Shown piece after piece: positions 23,635 to 31,915 of a DNA stretch of 64,000 nt (positions are counted from its first letter, which is position 1; every line of letters begins with the position of its first letter). The position numbers and the translations under genes are program-made. Location: assembly GCF_030283145.1 (NCBI RefSeq), contig NZ_JASNWE010000001.1, positions 310,001 through 374,000 on the forward strand. The letters are read 5' to 3'. Under the pieces are notes generated by a model, which was given only the letters and a program-made list of their open reading frames with translations, searched no databases and was not told where the DNA came from. This DNA comes from Actinomadura xylanilytica. GTDB taxonomy: Bacteria; Actinomycetota; Actinomycetes; Streptosporangiales; Streptosporangiaceae.

Positions 23635-24642
23635 TCAGTCGGCGGCGAGCTCCAGGTCGTGGCCCGCGCGCACGGCGCCGGCGACGCGGTCGCGCAGGGC
23701 CGTCTCGGCGCGGCGGGCGTCGTCGGCCAGGCCCTGGATCTCGGCGCCGGCCAGATCGTCCCCCGCGGTCCCGGCCAGCAGCTCGCGGTAGCGGGCGTTC
23801 TGCTCGGGCAGCCGTTGCAGGACGAGCGACTCGTGGAAGGCGTCGTCGGCCTCGCGCGCCCGCTGCGCGTACGCCTCCAGCGCCTCGATCCGCCGGGTGA
23901 CCGAGCGGACCGACGTCTCCAGGGCGCGGTCCTGCGGTCTCAGCAGGGCGCGGACGGCCGGGGTGAGCCGTTCGGGCTGCTGCGCGCGGCGTTCCCGGCG
24001 CAGCCGCGTGTGCTCGGCCAGCGCCCGCGCGATCGCCCACTCCTCGCGCGGCAGCACCACGGTGTTGTTGACGCCGTCGAGCAGGCCGGCGGCCTGCGCC
24101 TCGGAGCCGAGGACGCTCTCGACCGCGCGCTGCGCCCGGACCAGGAGGCGGGTGGCGGGCCGGTCGAAGTCGCCGGGCAGCAGGTAGCGGCCGTGGTGCT
24201 CGCGGGCGGCGCGGGCCGGGGCGGGCTCGCCCATGTGCCGCAGCGCCCCGATCCCCCAGCCGGTGAAGCCGGCGGCGGCCAGCAGCGCGGCGGCCTCGAC
24301 CTGGCCGAGCAGCAGCAGCGCGATCTGCACCGCCGGGGTGAGCATCATCGTCAGCACCGGCAGCCTGCCCCACCGCAGGACGCCGCCCATCAGGTCCTCC
24401 TCGTCGAGCGACGCGGCGAAGAACACCCTGATCCAGCCGCCGGGGAGCACGCCGTAGAAGAACGCGAACGTCGGGACCCAGACGAGGCGTCCGGCGAGCG
24501 CGGCGGCGCCGAGGGCGGGCGGGGACGGCGGCGGCAGGCAGGCCGCCACCAGCCCTTCGGGGGGCCGGCCTTCGAGCAGCTCGCGGTCGCCTGCGGGGAG
24601 TTCGGGGTCGAGGACGAAACGGGGGTGGTCCTGGTCGTTCAC
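23635..24642 (-). CDS. Hypothetical protein with membrane segment and helical C-terminus
   Basis: 335 residues, no recognised family. Two or three hydrophobic stretches (about 49-78, including VWVPTFAFFYGVLPGGWIRV, and about 93-125, VLTMMLTPAVQIALLLLG) suggest membrane association. Residues 180-335 are long, charged and probably coiled helices (AIARALAEHTRLRRERRAQQ, VTRRIEALEAYAQRAREADD). GTG 24642 is the likely start. It is divergent from the EamA transporter. Function unknown. Confidence 0.72.
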   Translation of the reverse strand: MNDQDHPRFVLDPELPAGDRELLEGRPPEGLVAACLPPPSPPALGAAALAGRLVWVPTFAFFYGVLPGGWIRVFFAASLDEEDLMGGVLRWGRLPVLTMMLTPAVQIALLLLGQVEAAALLAAAGFTGWGIGALRHMGEPAPARAAREHHGRYLLPGDFDRPATRLLVRAQRAVESVLGSEAQAAGLLDGVNNTVVLPREEWAIARALAEHTRLRRERRAQQPERLTPAVRALLRPQDRALETSVRSVTRRIEALEAYAQRAREADDAFHESLVLQRLPEQNARYRELLAGTAGDDLAGAEIQGLADDARRAETALRDRVAGAVRAGHDLELAAD

Positions 24643-24818
24643 ACGTGCCCTCCCACCTGTCGGGGTGTACGCCGGCCCGTGACTCCGTCCCTATCACGGC
24701 GGACGGGACCGGCTCCAGGGACGTCACGAACTCCGGTCAAGGGACCGGTCGCGGAACGTCCTTTCGAGTTCGCCTAAATCCATGGACGTCCCGCCCGGTT
24801 TCAGGTGAAGTGCCGGAC

Positions 24819-25652
24819 ATGACCGTCGCACTCGCCGTGATCCTCGCCGGAGTCCTGCACGCCACCTGGAACGCCATCGCGAAGGGCGCCGCCGACCACG
24901 CCGTGTCGTTCGCGGTGATCGCGCTGACGCAGACGCTGCTGACCCTGCCCGTGCTGCCGTTCACCGGCCTGCCCGACGCGGGCGCGTGGCCGTGGCTGAC
25001 GGCGTCGATCGTCGTGCACGTGGTCTACATGGGGCTGCTGCTGAAGTCGTACGAGCTGGGCGACTTCAGCCAGGTCTACCCGCTCGCCCGGGGCAGCGCG
25101 CCTCTGGTGGTCGCGCTGGTGGCGGCGACGCTCTTCGGCGAGCGGCTGTCGTGGCCGCAGTTCGCCGGCGTGGCGGCGGTCTGCGGCGGGCTCGGCGTGC
25201 TGGCCTTCGCGGCGGGCGGACGGCGCGACCCGCGCGCGATCACCGCGGCGCTGCTGACCGGCGCGTCGATCGCGGCGTACACGGTGCTGGACGGGGTCGG
25301 GGTCCGCGAGGCCGGGGGCGCGCTGCCGTACACGACGCTGCTGTTCGCGGTGCAGGCCCCGATCACCGTCGCGATCGTCGCGGCGATGCGCGGCCGGCGG
25401 CTGGTCACCGCGCTGGACCGGCGCCAGTGGCTGCTCGGCCTCGGCGGCGGGGTGTTCGCGATGGCGGGGTACGGGATCGTGCTGTGGGCGCAGACCCGCG
25501 GGACGCTGGCGTCGGTGGCGGCGCTGCGCGAGACCGGGGTGATCTCGGGCGCGGTCATCGGGGCGGTGTTCTTCTCCGAGCGGCTCGGCGCCCGCCGCGT
25601 CGCCGCCGCCTGTGTCGTCGCCGCGGGCGTCGTCCTCATCACCGCGCACTGA
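24819..25652 (+). CDS. EamA-family (DMT) transporter
   Basis: 277 residues, ten membrane helices in two EamA repeats: the first starts VALAVILAGVLHATWNAIAK, and the second is after RRDPRAITAALLTGASIAAY. The end AACVVAAGVVLITAH is typical. DMT transporters export or import small metabolites; the substrate is not predictable. The ATG at 24819 opens the family alignment. No operon partner. Confidence 0.88.
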   Translation: MTVALAVILAGVLHATWNAIAKGAADHAVSFAVIALTQTLLTLPVLPFTGLPDAGAWPWLTASIVVHVVYMGLLLKSYELGDFSQVYPLARGSAPLVVALVAATLFGERLSWPQFAGVAAVCGGLGVLAFAAGGRRDPRAITAALLTGASIAAYTVLDGVGVREAGGALPYTTLLFAVQAPITVAIVAAMRGRRLVTALDRRQWLLGLGGGVFAMAGYGIVLWAQTRGTLASVAALRETGVISGAVIGAVFFSERLGARRVAAACVVAAGVVLITAH

Positions 25653-25657
25653 ACGGG

Positions 25658-26008
25658 TCAGCCGCTCGAGGTGCAGCCGTATTGCAGCAGTCTTCCCTCC
25701 ACCCGCACGGGGTGGCCGGCGGGAAGGGGTGTTCCCTCCAGCGCGGGGATGTCATCGGCGGCGTCCGCGCGGATGAGGCCGCCGCGTTCCTCGCCCTCAC
25801 GCAGATCGCGCGTCTGGGCGAGGTGTCCGTCCTGGTAGACGCGGAGTTCGAGGACGTCGGCGCCGTACTCGGCTGCGGCGTCCTCGGCGGCGATCTCGGC
25901 CAGGGCGCGCGCGAGGTCGTCCGGCGCGTTCAGCACGTAGGAGCGGCTGACCATGTCGCCGTTGTTGTTGACCATGTCCGCCCGGTGCAGGAAGTAGAAG
26001 CTGTACAT
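25658..26008 (-). CDS. Small hypothetical protein (116 residues)
   Basis: It begins MYSFYFLHRADMVNNNGDMV and contains an acidic helix ALAEIAAEDAAAEYGADVLE, then LRVYQDGHLAQTRDL. This could be a small alpha/beta fold with no catalytic motif. It is divergent from the TPR gene at 26063 (54-base gap) and convergent with the EamA gene (5-base gap). The ATG at 26008 has only a weak ribosome site. Unknown function. Confidence 0.65.
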   Translation of the reverse strand: MYSFYFLHRADMVNNNGDMVSRSYVLNAPDDLARALAEIAAEDAAAEYGADVLELRVYQDGHLAQTRDLREGEERGGLIRADAADDIPALEGTPLPAGHPVRVEGRLLQYGCTSSG

Positions 26009-26062
26009 GCCCGGGGACCATAGCGGCCCCGTCCGTCGGTGCCGGATGGCATGATCCCCGCC

Positions 26063-26692
26063 ATGGCAGCCGAGAAGACCGAGACGGTCCCGTCCGACGA
26101 GCTGGAGCGGTGGGCGCGAGCGGGACGGCCCGGAGCCGCGCGCAGGCTCGGGCACCGCCTCTGCGTGCAGGTGGACGCGACGATCCTGATCAGCCCCGAC
26201 ACGACGCCGGACGGCGAGCGCTGGCTCCGGCGGGCGCTGGATCTGGACCCCCACGACGGCCTCGCGGCGGTGCTCCTCGGCGGGCTGCTGCACCGGCAGT
26301 GCGATACGGCCATGCGGGACGGCGTGTGGCTCGAGGAGCCCGGCGACGACGACGAGCAGGCGGCGCTCTGGCTGGCCGCGCTGCGCGAGCGGTGGACGGA
26401 GGCCGAGCAGTGGTACCAGCACGCCCTGGCGCTGGAACCCGGCGACGGGGCCGCCGCGGCGGGGCTGGCCCACATGCTCACCGACCGGCTGACGGCCCTG
26501 GAGGACTACCGTTCGGAGTTCATCGGCGATGACGTGTTCGGGGCCGACGACATGCTCGACGCGAGGATCCTCTTCGAGGACGCGGGCGAGGACGCCGAGG
26601 CCGCCGTGCGGGACGAGGCGGCGCATTGGGCCCGGCGCGCGCTGCTGGCCTTCGCGCTCGGCGACGCCGCGGGCGGGGCCGCGCGGCAGTAG
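26063..26692 (+). CDS. TPR/Sel1-like protein, first part of a gene interrupted by one stop
   Basis: 209 residues of helical repeats resembling tetratricopeptides: GERWLRRALDLDPHDGLAAV, RWTEAEQWYQHALALEPGDG. TPR proteins mediate protein-protein contact. The frame stops at TAG 26690-26692 in ...GGAARQ and continues without shift into the next ORF (LRVVEFAPQDYWS...), so this may be one 390-residue protein broken by a nonsense change, or two adjacent genes. The ATG at 26063 is a choice among 26039, 26051 and 26063; no strong ribosome site decides. Confidence 0.6.
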   Translation: MAAEKTETVPSDELERWARAGRPGAARRLGHRLCVQVDATILISPDTTPDGERWLRRALDLDPHDGLAAVLLGGLLHRQCDTAMRDGVWLEEPGDDDEQAALWLAALRERWTEAEQWYQHALALEPGDGAAAAGLAHMLTDRLTALEDYRSEFIGDDVFGADDMLDARILFEDAGEDAEAAVRDEAAHWARRALLAFALGDAAGGAARQ

Positions 26693-26701
26693 CTGCGCGT
26701 C

Positions 26702-27253
26702 GTGGAGTTCGCGCCGCAGGACTACTGGTCGGCGGTCCAGGCCGTGACGTCCCCCCTGGCGGGCGTCGATCTGGAGCCGGCGGAGCGCGCGTGCCGGGAG
26801 GCGGCCGAGGCCGGGGACCCGGAGGCCGTCTACAGCCTGGCCCTGATCCTGGACGCCACCGGACGGGAGGCCGAGGCCGACGACTGGCTGGCGCGTCCCG
26901 CCGCACGCCCCGTCCCGGCCGAGCTGGTGGCTGAGGGTGGCGACGGTCCCGAACACGTGTCGCTGCCCGCGCTGCGCCTGGCCAAGCGGCTCAGCGGGCA
27001 GGCGGCACGCCGCTGGGCGACCCGCGCGGTCCTGCTCGCGAAGGACCGGATGCTCTACCGCTGCATGGATCGCTACACCAAGCTGCTGGACGGCCCGGAC
27101 GACGGCGCCGACGTCCGCGCCGAACTGGAGCGCTGGCTCGCCGCCGGGCACTCCGAGGCGGGTTTCGCGCTGATGCTCCTGCACCGGGTGCAGGGCCGTC
27201 CCGAGGAGGCCGAGCGCTGCCGCGTGCGGGCCGTGGAGCTGCGCGGGGAGTGA
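26702..27253 (+). CDS. TPR/Sel1-like protein, second part (same frame)
   Basis: 183 residues: GVDLEPAERACREAAEAGDP, EAVYSLALILDATGREAEAD and HSEAGFALMLLHRVQGRPEE are Sel1/TPR-type helical pairs. It begins at GTG 26702, three codons after the previous stop and in the same frame, with no clear ribosome site of its own. That makes translation as a separate gene less likely than a recent split. It converges with the DUF4132 gene, 11 bases away. Confidence 0.55.
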   Translation: MEFAPQDYWSAVQAVTSPLAGVDLEPAERACREAAEAGDPEAVYSLALILDATGREAEADDWLARPAARPVPAELVAEGGDGPEHVSLPALRLAKRLSGQAARRWATRAVLLAKDRMLYRCMDRYTKLLDGPDDGADVRAELERWLAAGHSEAGFALMLLHRVQGRPEEAERCRVRAVELRGE

Positions 27254-27264
27254 CCGCCCATCGG

Positions 27265-28716
27265 TCAGCGGCGGCGGAGCTGGGCGGTGATCGTGGGGTC
27301 GGTGATCGCCGCGTCGTCGGCGAGCAGCAGCGCCTTCGACAGGATCAGCGAGAGCCTCCGGTCGCCGTCGGACGGCAGGAACCCGGGGTCGTCGCGGCTC
27401 CGGGAGGCGACCACGCACAGGTACGTGTCGTCGGGCCGCATCCGGATGTTCCCCGAACCGAGGTGGATGTCGTAGGTGCGCAACGTCCCGCGCACCCGCA
27501 GGAACCGGTCGGTCAGCTCCATCCGGTCGGCGGCGCGCAGCCCCGGCAGCAGCCCGGCGAGGACCTCGCGGCGGCGTTCGGCGGTCTCGGTCAGGTCGCC
27601 GAACGCCGCCGCCCGCCACGCTCCGGCCGGACGGCGCTCGGCGCCCGTGTCGCTCCAGCCGGGGTCGGCCGCCACCGAGCACGCGGCGACCCACGTCTCG
27701 ACGTCCCGCATGGCGTCGGAGAAGACGCGCGGTGGGACGGTCTCGAGGTCCACGTGGTGCCAGTCGGCGTCCTCTCGCCGGTAGAAGCGGACCTGGTCGG
27801 TGGCGAAGTGGCCGTCCTCGATCTCGTCGACGTAGAAGCGGGCCTGCCAGCCGCCGTCGGCGAACGCGCCGGAGAGCTCGTCGCGTTCGATCCACGACTC
27901 GGCGCGGCCGTCGGAGGTCCAGGCCCAGCGGCCGGCACGGACCAGCGGCCCCAGCGCCGGCTCGCTCAGCAGGTGGGCGGCGAAGCGGTTGGAGTACGAG
28001 CGGGTCTCGCGCTCGGCCGGTGCGATCAGGTGCACGGACCGGAACACCTGGTCGAACGGCTGCCTGGCCGGGTCGGCGCCCAGCGCGGCACGCCAAGCGC
28101 GGACCTCGTCCGACCCGGCGTCGACCGGGTGCCAGAGCCGCGCCGTCGCCCCGCCGGCCAGGGCCACGCGAGTGCCGTCGACGGTGGTCAGCGCCCAGCC
28201 GTCGCCGTCCCGTGCGGGAAGCCCGGTGAGGGTGGCCCCCTCCCCTGTCTCGACCTCCCAGACGAGCCCGCAGGCGACCGCGGCGGACAGCGGATGCGCC
28301 AGGATCTCGTCCCGCCACCGCGCGAGCGGCCAGCGGTGACCGGCCGGCAGCATCGCCTCGAAGGCGGCCCGCTCCCTGTTTAGGGCCGCGGTCACATGCC
28401 GGACGAGGAAGTCCCAGTCGAACGGACCGCAGCGAAGCGAGGACCGCCCGACGACCCGACGGGGGTCTGGGGGTCGCCCCCCAGGAGAATCGGAGTCGAA
28501 CGGACCGCAGCGAAGCGAGGACCGCCCGACGGGTCGACCGGGGTCCGGCGGTCGCTCGGCGGTGGTGGAGTGGTTGACGGTCACGGTGCCAGGTGGGGCG
28601 ACGGTGATGGTGGCGGTGACGCCGTCGCCGAGGTCGCGGTCGAGTCGGCCGGTGCGGTCGAGGCCGAAGGTGGGCATGGAGCGCCGCGGGGCCGGGACCG
28701 GTTCGCGCGGTGTCAT
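27265..28716 (-). CDS. DUF4132 (MolR-type) domain protein with an internal repeat insertion
   Basis: 483 residues. The C-terminal 370 residues match the DUF4132 end region: WPLARWRDEILAHPLSAAVA, LVWEVETG, RLWHPVDAGSDEVRAWRAAL, QPFDQVFRSVHLIAPAERET and YSNRFAAHLL. The N-terminus (MTPREPVPAPRRSMPTFGLD...) is separated from the domain by two copies of GRSSLRCGPFD coded by the duplicated repeat 28416-28531. The ATG at 28716 overlaps the stop of the upstream gene (ATGA). DUF4132 proteins often neighbour WGR or MoxR/VWA-type genes; the biochemical role is unclear. Confidence 0.82.
   Translation of the reverse strand: MTPREPVPAPRRSMPTFGLDRTGRLDRDLGDGVTATITVAPPGTVTVNHSTTAERPPDPGRPVGRSSLRCGPFDSDSPGGRPPDPRRVVGRSSLRCGPFDWDFLVRHVTAALNRERAAFEAMLPAGHRWPLARWRDEILAHPLSAAVACGLVWEVETGEGATLTGLPARDGDGWALTTVDGTRVALAGGATARLWHPVDAGSDEVRAWRAALGADPARQPFDQVFRSVHLIAPAERETRSYSNRFAAHLLSEPALGPLVRAGRWAWTSDGRAESWIERDELSGAFADGGWQARFYVDEIEDGHFATDQVRFYRREDADWHHVDLETVPPRVFSDAMRDVETWVAACSVAADPGWSDTGAERRPAGAWRAAAFGDLTETAERRREVLAGLLPGLRAADRMELTDRFLRVRGTLRTYDIHLGSGNIRMRPDDTYLCVVASRSRDDPGFLPSDGDRRLSLILSKALLLADDAAITDPTITAQLRRR
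28416..28531. repeat. Duplicated 38-bp repeat inside the DUF4132 gene
   Basis: The 38-bp unit at 28416-28453 recurs identically at 28494-28531, period 78 bp. It contains GGACCGCAGCGAAGCGAGG, and the spacer carries GGGGGTCTGGGGGTCGCCCC. Sequence of this style is common as dispersed intergenic repeats in actinobacterial genomes (general knowledge). Here both copies lie in frame in a coding region and leave it open. They code GRSSLRCGPFD twice on the minus strand. Confidence 0.8.
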
Positions 28717-29102
28717 CCGCCGACCAGCTGGACGAGCTTGATGAAGACCACGTCGGGGTCGCCGGCCAGGTCGATCTCGTCGTCGAGCCCGTCGAGCTGG
28801 CAGCCCCCGACCAGGACGAAGAAGCCGTTGCGGGTGAAGGCGCGGCAGGCGGCCTCGGCATGCGGCTCCCATGCGACCGGCCCGGTGCGCGGCAGGCCGC
28901 GCCGCAGTGCCCGTTCGGCCGCGGGCGGCTCGACCAGGGGGCTGACGTCGGCGGTGCGGCCCGCGTTGAACCGCGCGACCTCCTCTCTGACCCGCAGCGT
29001 GATCAGCTCGCGCAGGGTGAGGCGGGTGGGGACGTCCGGGAGGCCCATCGTCTCCCGTGCCGGGGACGCCCCCCGCTGGTCGCTGATCGTCAAGGTGCCC
29101 AT
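28713..29102 (-). CDS. Hypothetical protein coupled to DUF4132
   Basis: 129 residues, no recognised domain. Notable segments: LTLRELITLRVREEVARFNA (helix), PHAEAACRAFTRNGFFVLVGG and the closing DLAGDPDVVFIKLVQLVGG. Start codon and spacing are consistent with a real gene. The stop overlaps the DUF4132 start by 4 bases, so the two are translationally coupled and probably functionally linked. Confidence 0.78.
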   Translation of the reverse strand: MGTLTISDQRGASPARETMGLPDVPTRLTLRELITLRVREEVARFNAGRTADVSPLVEPPAAERALRRGLPRTGPVAWEPHAEAACRAFTRNGFFVLVGGCQLDGLDDEIDLAGDPDVVFIKLVQLVGG

Positions 29103-29133
29103 GGACGGAGACGGTAGAGGACGCCTCCGACAC

Positions 29134-30705
29134 TCAGCCAGTGGGTCCGGTGGAACCGAGCGCGGTGCGGAGGGCGGCGGTCACCGCGTCCGGCGCCGGG
29201 CCGGGCAGGATCGCGGCCAGGTGCGCGTCGGGCCTGATCAGCCAGCCCTCGCCGGGCCGCAGGCCGATCGCCGAGGCCAGTTCGCCCGACGGGTCGAGGT
29301 CGGACGCGTTCAGGACGTTCAGCGGCACGTCGGCGGCGGGGGCGAACCCGCCGGACGCGAGGAGGAGGGTGAAGCCGTCGCGCAGCAGCCGCCGCAGCCG
29401 GGTGACACCGAGGCGGCCCGGGACCCGCAGCGGCGCGTCCGGGACGATCACACCGGGGGCGGCCGGCATGAGCGCGCCCCTGGCCGGGCGGCCGGTGGGC
29501 GGGCGGGTGGGCTCGGGGGTGGTCAGCGGCGACGCGGTGTACCAGAACGGCTCGGCGAAGCGTCCGGAGTCGATGTCGCCGGCGGCGGCGGGGTCGGCGG
29601 CGGCCCGTTCCAGCACGGTCCGCCGCCGGGCCCGCTCGGCCCCGGTCCGCGGCACGAGGAACCGCATCGTCGCCGCCGTGACCTCCAGGTTCTCCAGCGC
29701 CGCCGCGTGCCGTTCGGCGTGGTAGGACTCCAGCAGCGCGGGCGGCGCCCAGCCGCGCAGCACGAACGCGATCTTCCAGGCGGCGTTCTCGGCGTCGGCC
29801 ACCCCGGAGTTGAGGCCGCGCGCGCCGAACGGGGCGAACAGGTGGGCGGCGTCGCCCGCGAGCAGCACCCGGCCGGTGCGCATCCGCTCGGCGACGCGGG
29901 AGTGGAAGCGGTAGACCGAGCTCCAGTCCGTCTGGTACGGGCGGTTCCCGATGACCTGCCGGATCCGCCGGTCGAGGCCGCCGTCGGCGCGCTCGTCGGC
30001 GAGGGAGAAGCCGGGCGGCACCTGCCAGTCGATGCGGTACCGCGAGCCGGGGCAGGGGTGGATCAGCACCTGCCGGCCCGGGTTCCAGGGCGGGTCGAAG
30101 TAGAAGCGGCGCTCGTGCTCCCAGCCGGGCAGGTCGGCGCGGAGGTCGACGATCAGGAACCGGTCGTCGAAGCTCTCCCCCGGGAAGCGGACGCCGAGCG
30201 CGCCGCGGATGCCGGGCCGCGCCCCCGAGCACGCGACCACGTACGACGCACGGTATGTCTCGCCCGTCCGGCAGCGCACCGTGACGCCGTCGACGTCCTG
30301 GGCCAGTCCGGTGACCTCGCGGCCCCGGCGGACCTCGATGAGGGGGTTGGCGGCGACGCGCTCGTCGAGGATCTCCTCGGTGCGGGTCTGGGAGAGGTTG
30401 ACGCACGGCGGCAGCGTGCCGGGGCCCGCGAACCGCCACGAGAACAGCTCGCGCTCGCGGTGGTAGGTGCGGGCGGTGGTCCAGGCCAGGCCCTCGTCGG
30501 CGATGGCGTGCGCGCCGACGGCGGCCCAGATGTCCAGGACGTCGCGCTGCTGGCAGATCGACCGGGATCCGACCGGGTCGCGGGCCGGGAGCTGTTCCAG
30601 CACGAGTACCCGCACGCCCCAGCGGGCCAGCAGCAGCGCGGCGGTCTGCCCGACCGGGCCAGCGCCGATCACCACGACCGGCGCGGCGGTCCTCGCCCCG
30701 TCCAT
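29134..30705 (-). CDS. FAD-dependent aromatic monooxygenase (PheA/TfdB-type)
   Basis: 523 residues. Three flavoprotein hydroxylase motifs are present: VVVIGAGPVGQTAALLLARW (GxGxxG, about 10-29), CSGARPGIRGALG (DG-like region, about 155-167), and VLLAGDAAHLFAPFGARGLN (GD motif, about 273-292). This class hydroxylates phenolic or aromatic substrates with NAD(P)H and O2; MhpA is the nearest type I recognise. It directly follows the metallo-hydrolase gene (2-base gap), suggesting a hydroxylase/hydrolase pair acting on the same pathway. The ATG at 30705 has AGGA upstream. Substrate unknown. Confidence 0.9.
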   Translation of the reverse strand: MDGARTAAPVVVIGAGPVGQTAALLLARWGVRVLVLEQLPARDPVGSRSICQQRDVLDIWAAVGAHAIADEGLAWTTARTYHRERELFSWRFAGPGTLPPCVNLSQTRTEEILDERVAANPLIEVRRGREVTGLAQDVDGVTVRCRTGETYRASYVVACSGARPGIRGALGVRFPGESFDDRFLIVDLRADLPGWEHERRFYFDPPWNPGRQVLIHPCPGSRYRIDWQVPPGFSLADERADGGLDRRIRQVIGNRPYQTDWSSVYRFHSRVAERMRTGRVLLAGDAAHLFAPFGARGLNSGVADAENAAWKIAFVLRGWAPPALLESYHAERHAAALENLEVTAATMRFLVPRTGAERARRRTVLERAAADPAAAGDIDSGRFAEPFWYTASPLTTPEPTRPPTGRPARGALMPAAPGVIVPDAPLRVPGRLGVTRLRRLLRDGFTLLLASGGFAPAADVPLNVLNASDLDPSGELASAIGLRPGEGWLIRPDAHLAAILPGPAPDAVTAALRTALGSTGPTG

Positions 30706-30707
30706 GC

Positions 30708-31670
30708 TCAGTCCTGCAACTCGGCCCAGACCCGCCGGTCGCGTTCGGCGGTCCAGATCCGGGGCCGTTCGACGCCGTCGAGCTCGTCCCAGAGGCGGGA
30801 GACGTCGAACGGCAGGCAGTGCTCGAAGATGGGCCAGCCGCCGTAGCCGGGGGCGAGCGCGGCGTGCACGGCGGCGAAGGCGTCCTTGAGCGCGCCGCCC
30901 CGCGCGCGGACGCCGCGCACCTCGCGGATCATCACCTCGAGGAAGTCGCGGGTCTGCGCGACGGCGGCGCCGACCGCGTCCCGCCCGTGCGCGACGGCGC
31001 CGCGCCCGCCGACGAGGGTCTCGGCGCCGAACGCGCCGACGCGGTCGAGCGTCCCGGCGGCCCAGTCGCGGTGGAAGGCGTCGCCGGTGTAGAGGGCGGC
31101 CTCGGTCTCCACCAGGTCGCCGGCGAACAGCACCCGGTGCCGGGGCAGCCAGGCCACGATGTCGCCCTCGGTGTGGCCGCGCCCGCAGTAGGCCAGGTCG
31201 AGGTCGCCGCGGTCGCCGCCGAGGTCGATGGTGAGGGTGTCGGAGAACGTCAGGGTCGGCCGGGTCAGGCCGGGGATCGTCTCGGGCCGCTTGAACAGCC
31301 GGGGCATCCGCGCGTGCTCGGACTCCCAGTCCTGCGCACCGCGCTCCTCGACGAGCGCCCGGGTCCGGTCGTGCGCGATGATCACCGGGGCGCCGAACGC
31401 GCTCGCGCCGAGGGTCCGTACCGCGTGGTAGTGCGACAGCACCAGGTAGCGGATCGGCTTGTCGGTGTGCGCGCGCAGCACCGCCAGCCAGTCGCGGGCC
31501 GCCGCCGGGGTCGCCAGCGCCTCGAAGCAGACCAGGAAGTCCTCGCCCTCGACGGCCCCGATGTTCGGGTCGCCCTCGGCGGTGAGCGCGTAGACCCCGT
31601 CGGCGAGGACCTCCAGGGTCTTCGGCTTGTCGGCCAGGTCGGCGGACGACGCGAACGGTCTGGACATCAT
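30708..31670 (-). CDS. Metallo-beta-lactamase-fold hydrolase with altered HxHxD motif
   Basis: 320 residues. The fold is clear: GDPNIGAVEGEDFLVCFEAL, LVLSHYHAVRTLGASAF (about 76-92), YCGRGHTEGDIVAWLP (about 160-175) and HRVLFAGDLVE. The usual HxHxDH zinc motif reads HYHAVR here, so the second-site Asp and His are missing, leaving a probable single-metal site. Either of two ATGs (31670, 31667) may start; AAGGGGGA suits the second slightly better. It precedes the FAD monooxygenase on one operon. Hydrolysis of an ester, lactone or thioester product is the likely role (inference). Confidence 0.87.
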   Translation of the reverse strand: MMSRPFASSADLADKPKTLEVLADGVYALTAEGDPNIGAVEGEDFLVCFEALATPAAARDWLAVLRAHTDKPIRYLVLSHYHAVRTLGASAFGAPVIIAHDRTRALVEERGAQDWESEHARMPRLFKRPETIPGLTRPTLTFSDTLTIDLGGDRGDLDLAYCGRGHTEGDIVAWLPRHRVLFAGDLVETEAALYTGDAFHRDWAAGTLDRVGAFGAETLVGGRGAVAHGRDAVGAAVAQTRDFLEVMIREVRGVRARGGALKDAFAAVHAALAPGYGGWPIFEHCLPFDVSRLWDELDGVERPRIWTAERDRRVWAELQD

Positions 31671-31915
31671 CGTCCCCCTTGATCGTGGACGCGGCGGCGC
31701 CGCCGTCCCCTCCCATTGGAGCATCGCCGGGCGGGACGATCCAGGTCTGGCGCGGGCGCGCAGGCTCTCCCGGGTTCCGGGGTAGGAAGGATCTTGGGTG
31801 GGAAGGTAGGGAGCGCACCCGTGCGCGCGGCGGGACCGCGCGGAAGGAGAATCGTGCCCGGGGACACCCCGAACGACCATCGCGGCGCCCGGACGACCGC
31901 CGGGCCGCGACCGCG

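Noticed and set aside
23635..24642. Assignment of the helical C-terminus as a phage-shock or stomatin-like protein
   Set aside because: Only general helix and charge pattern agrees; no family signature could be found.
25658..28861. Minus-strand open frame of over 1000 codons across several genes
   Set aside because: Only the last 116 codons (from 26008) look like a gene; the remainder is Arg/Pro/Ala-rich shadow sequence opposite or out of frame with supported genes.
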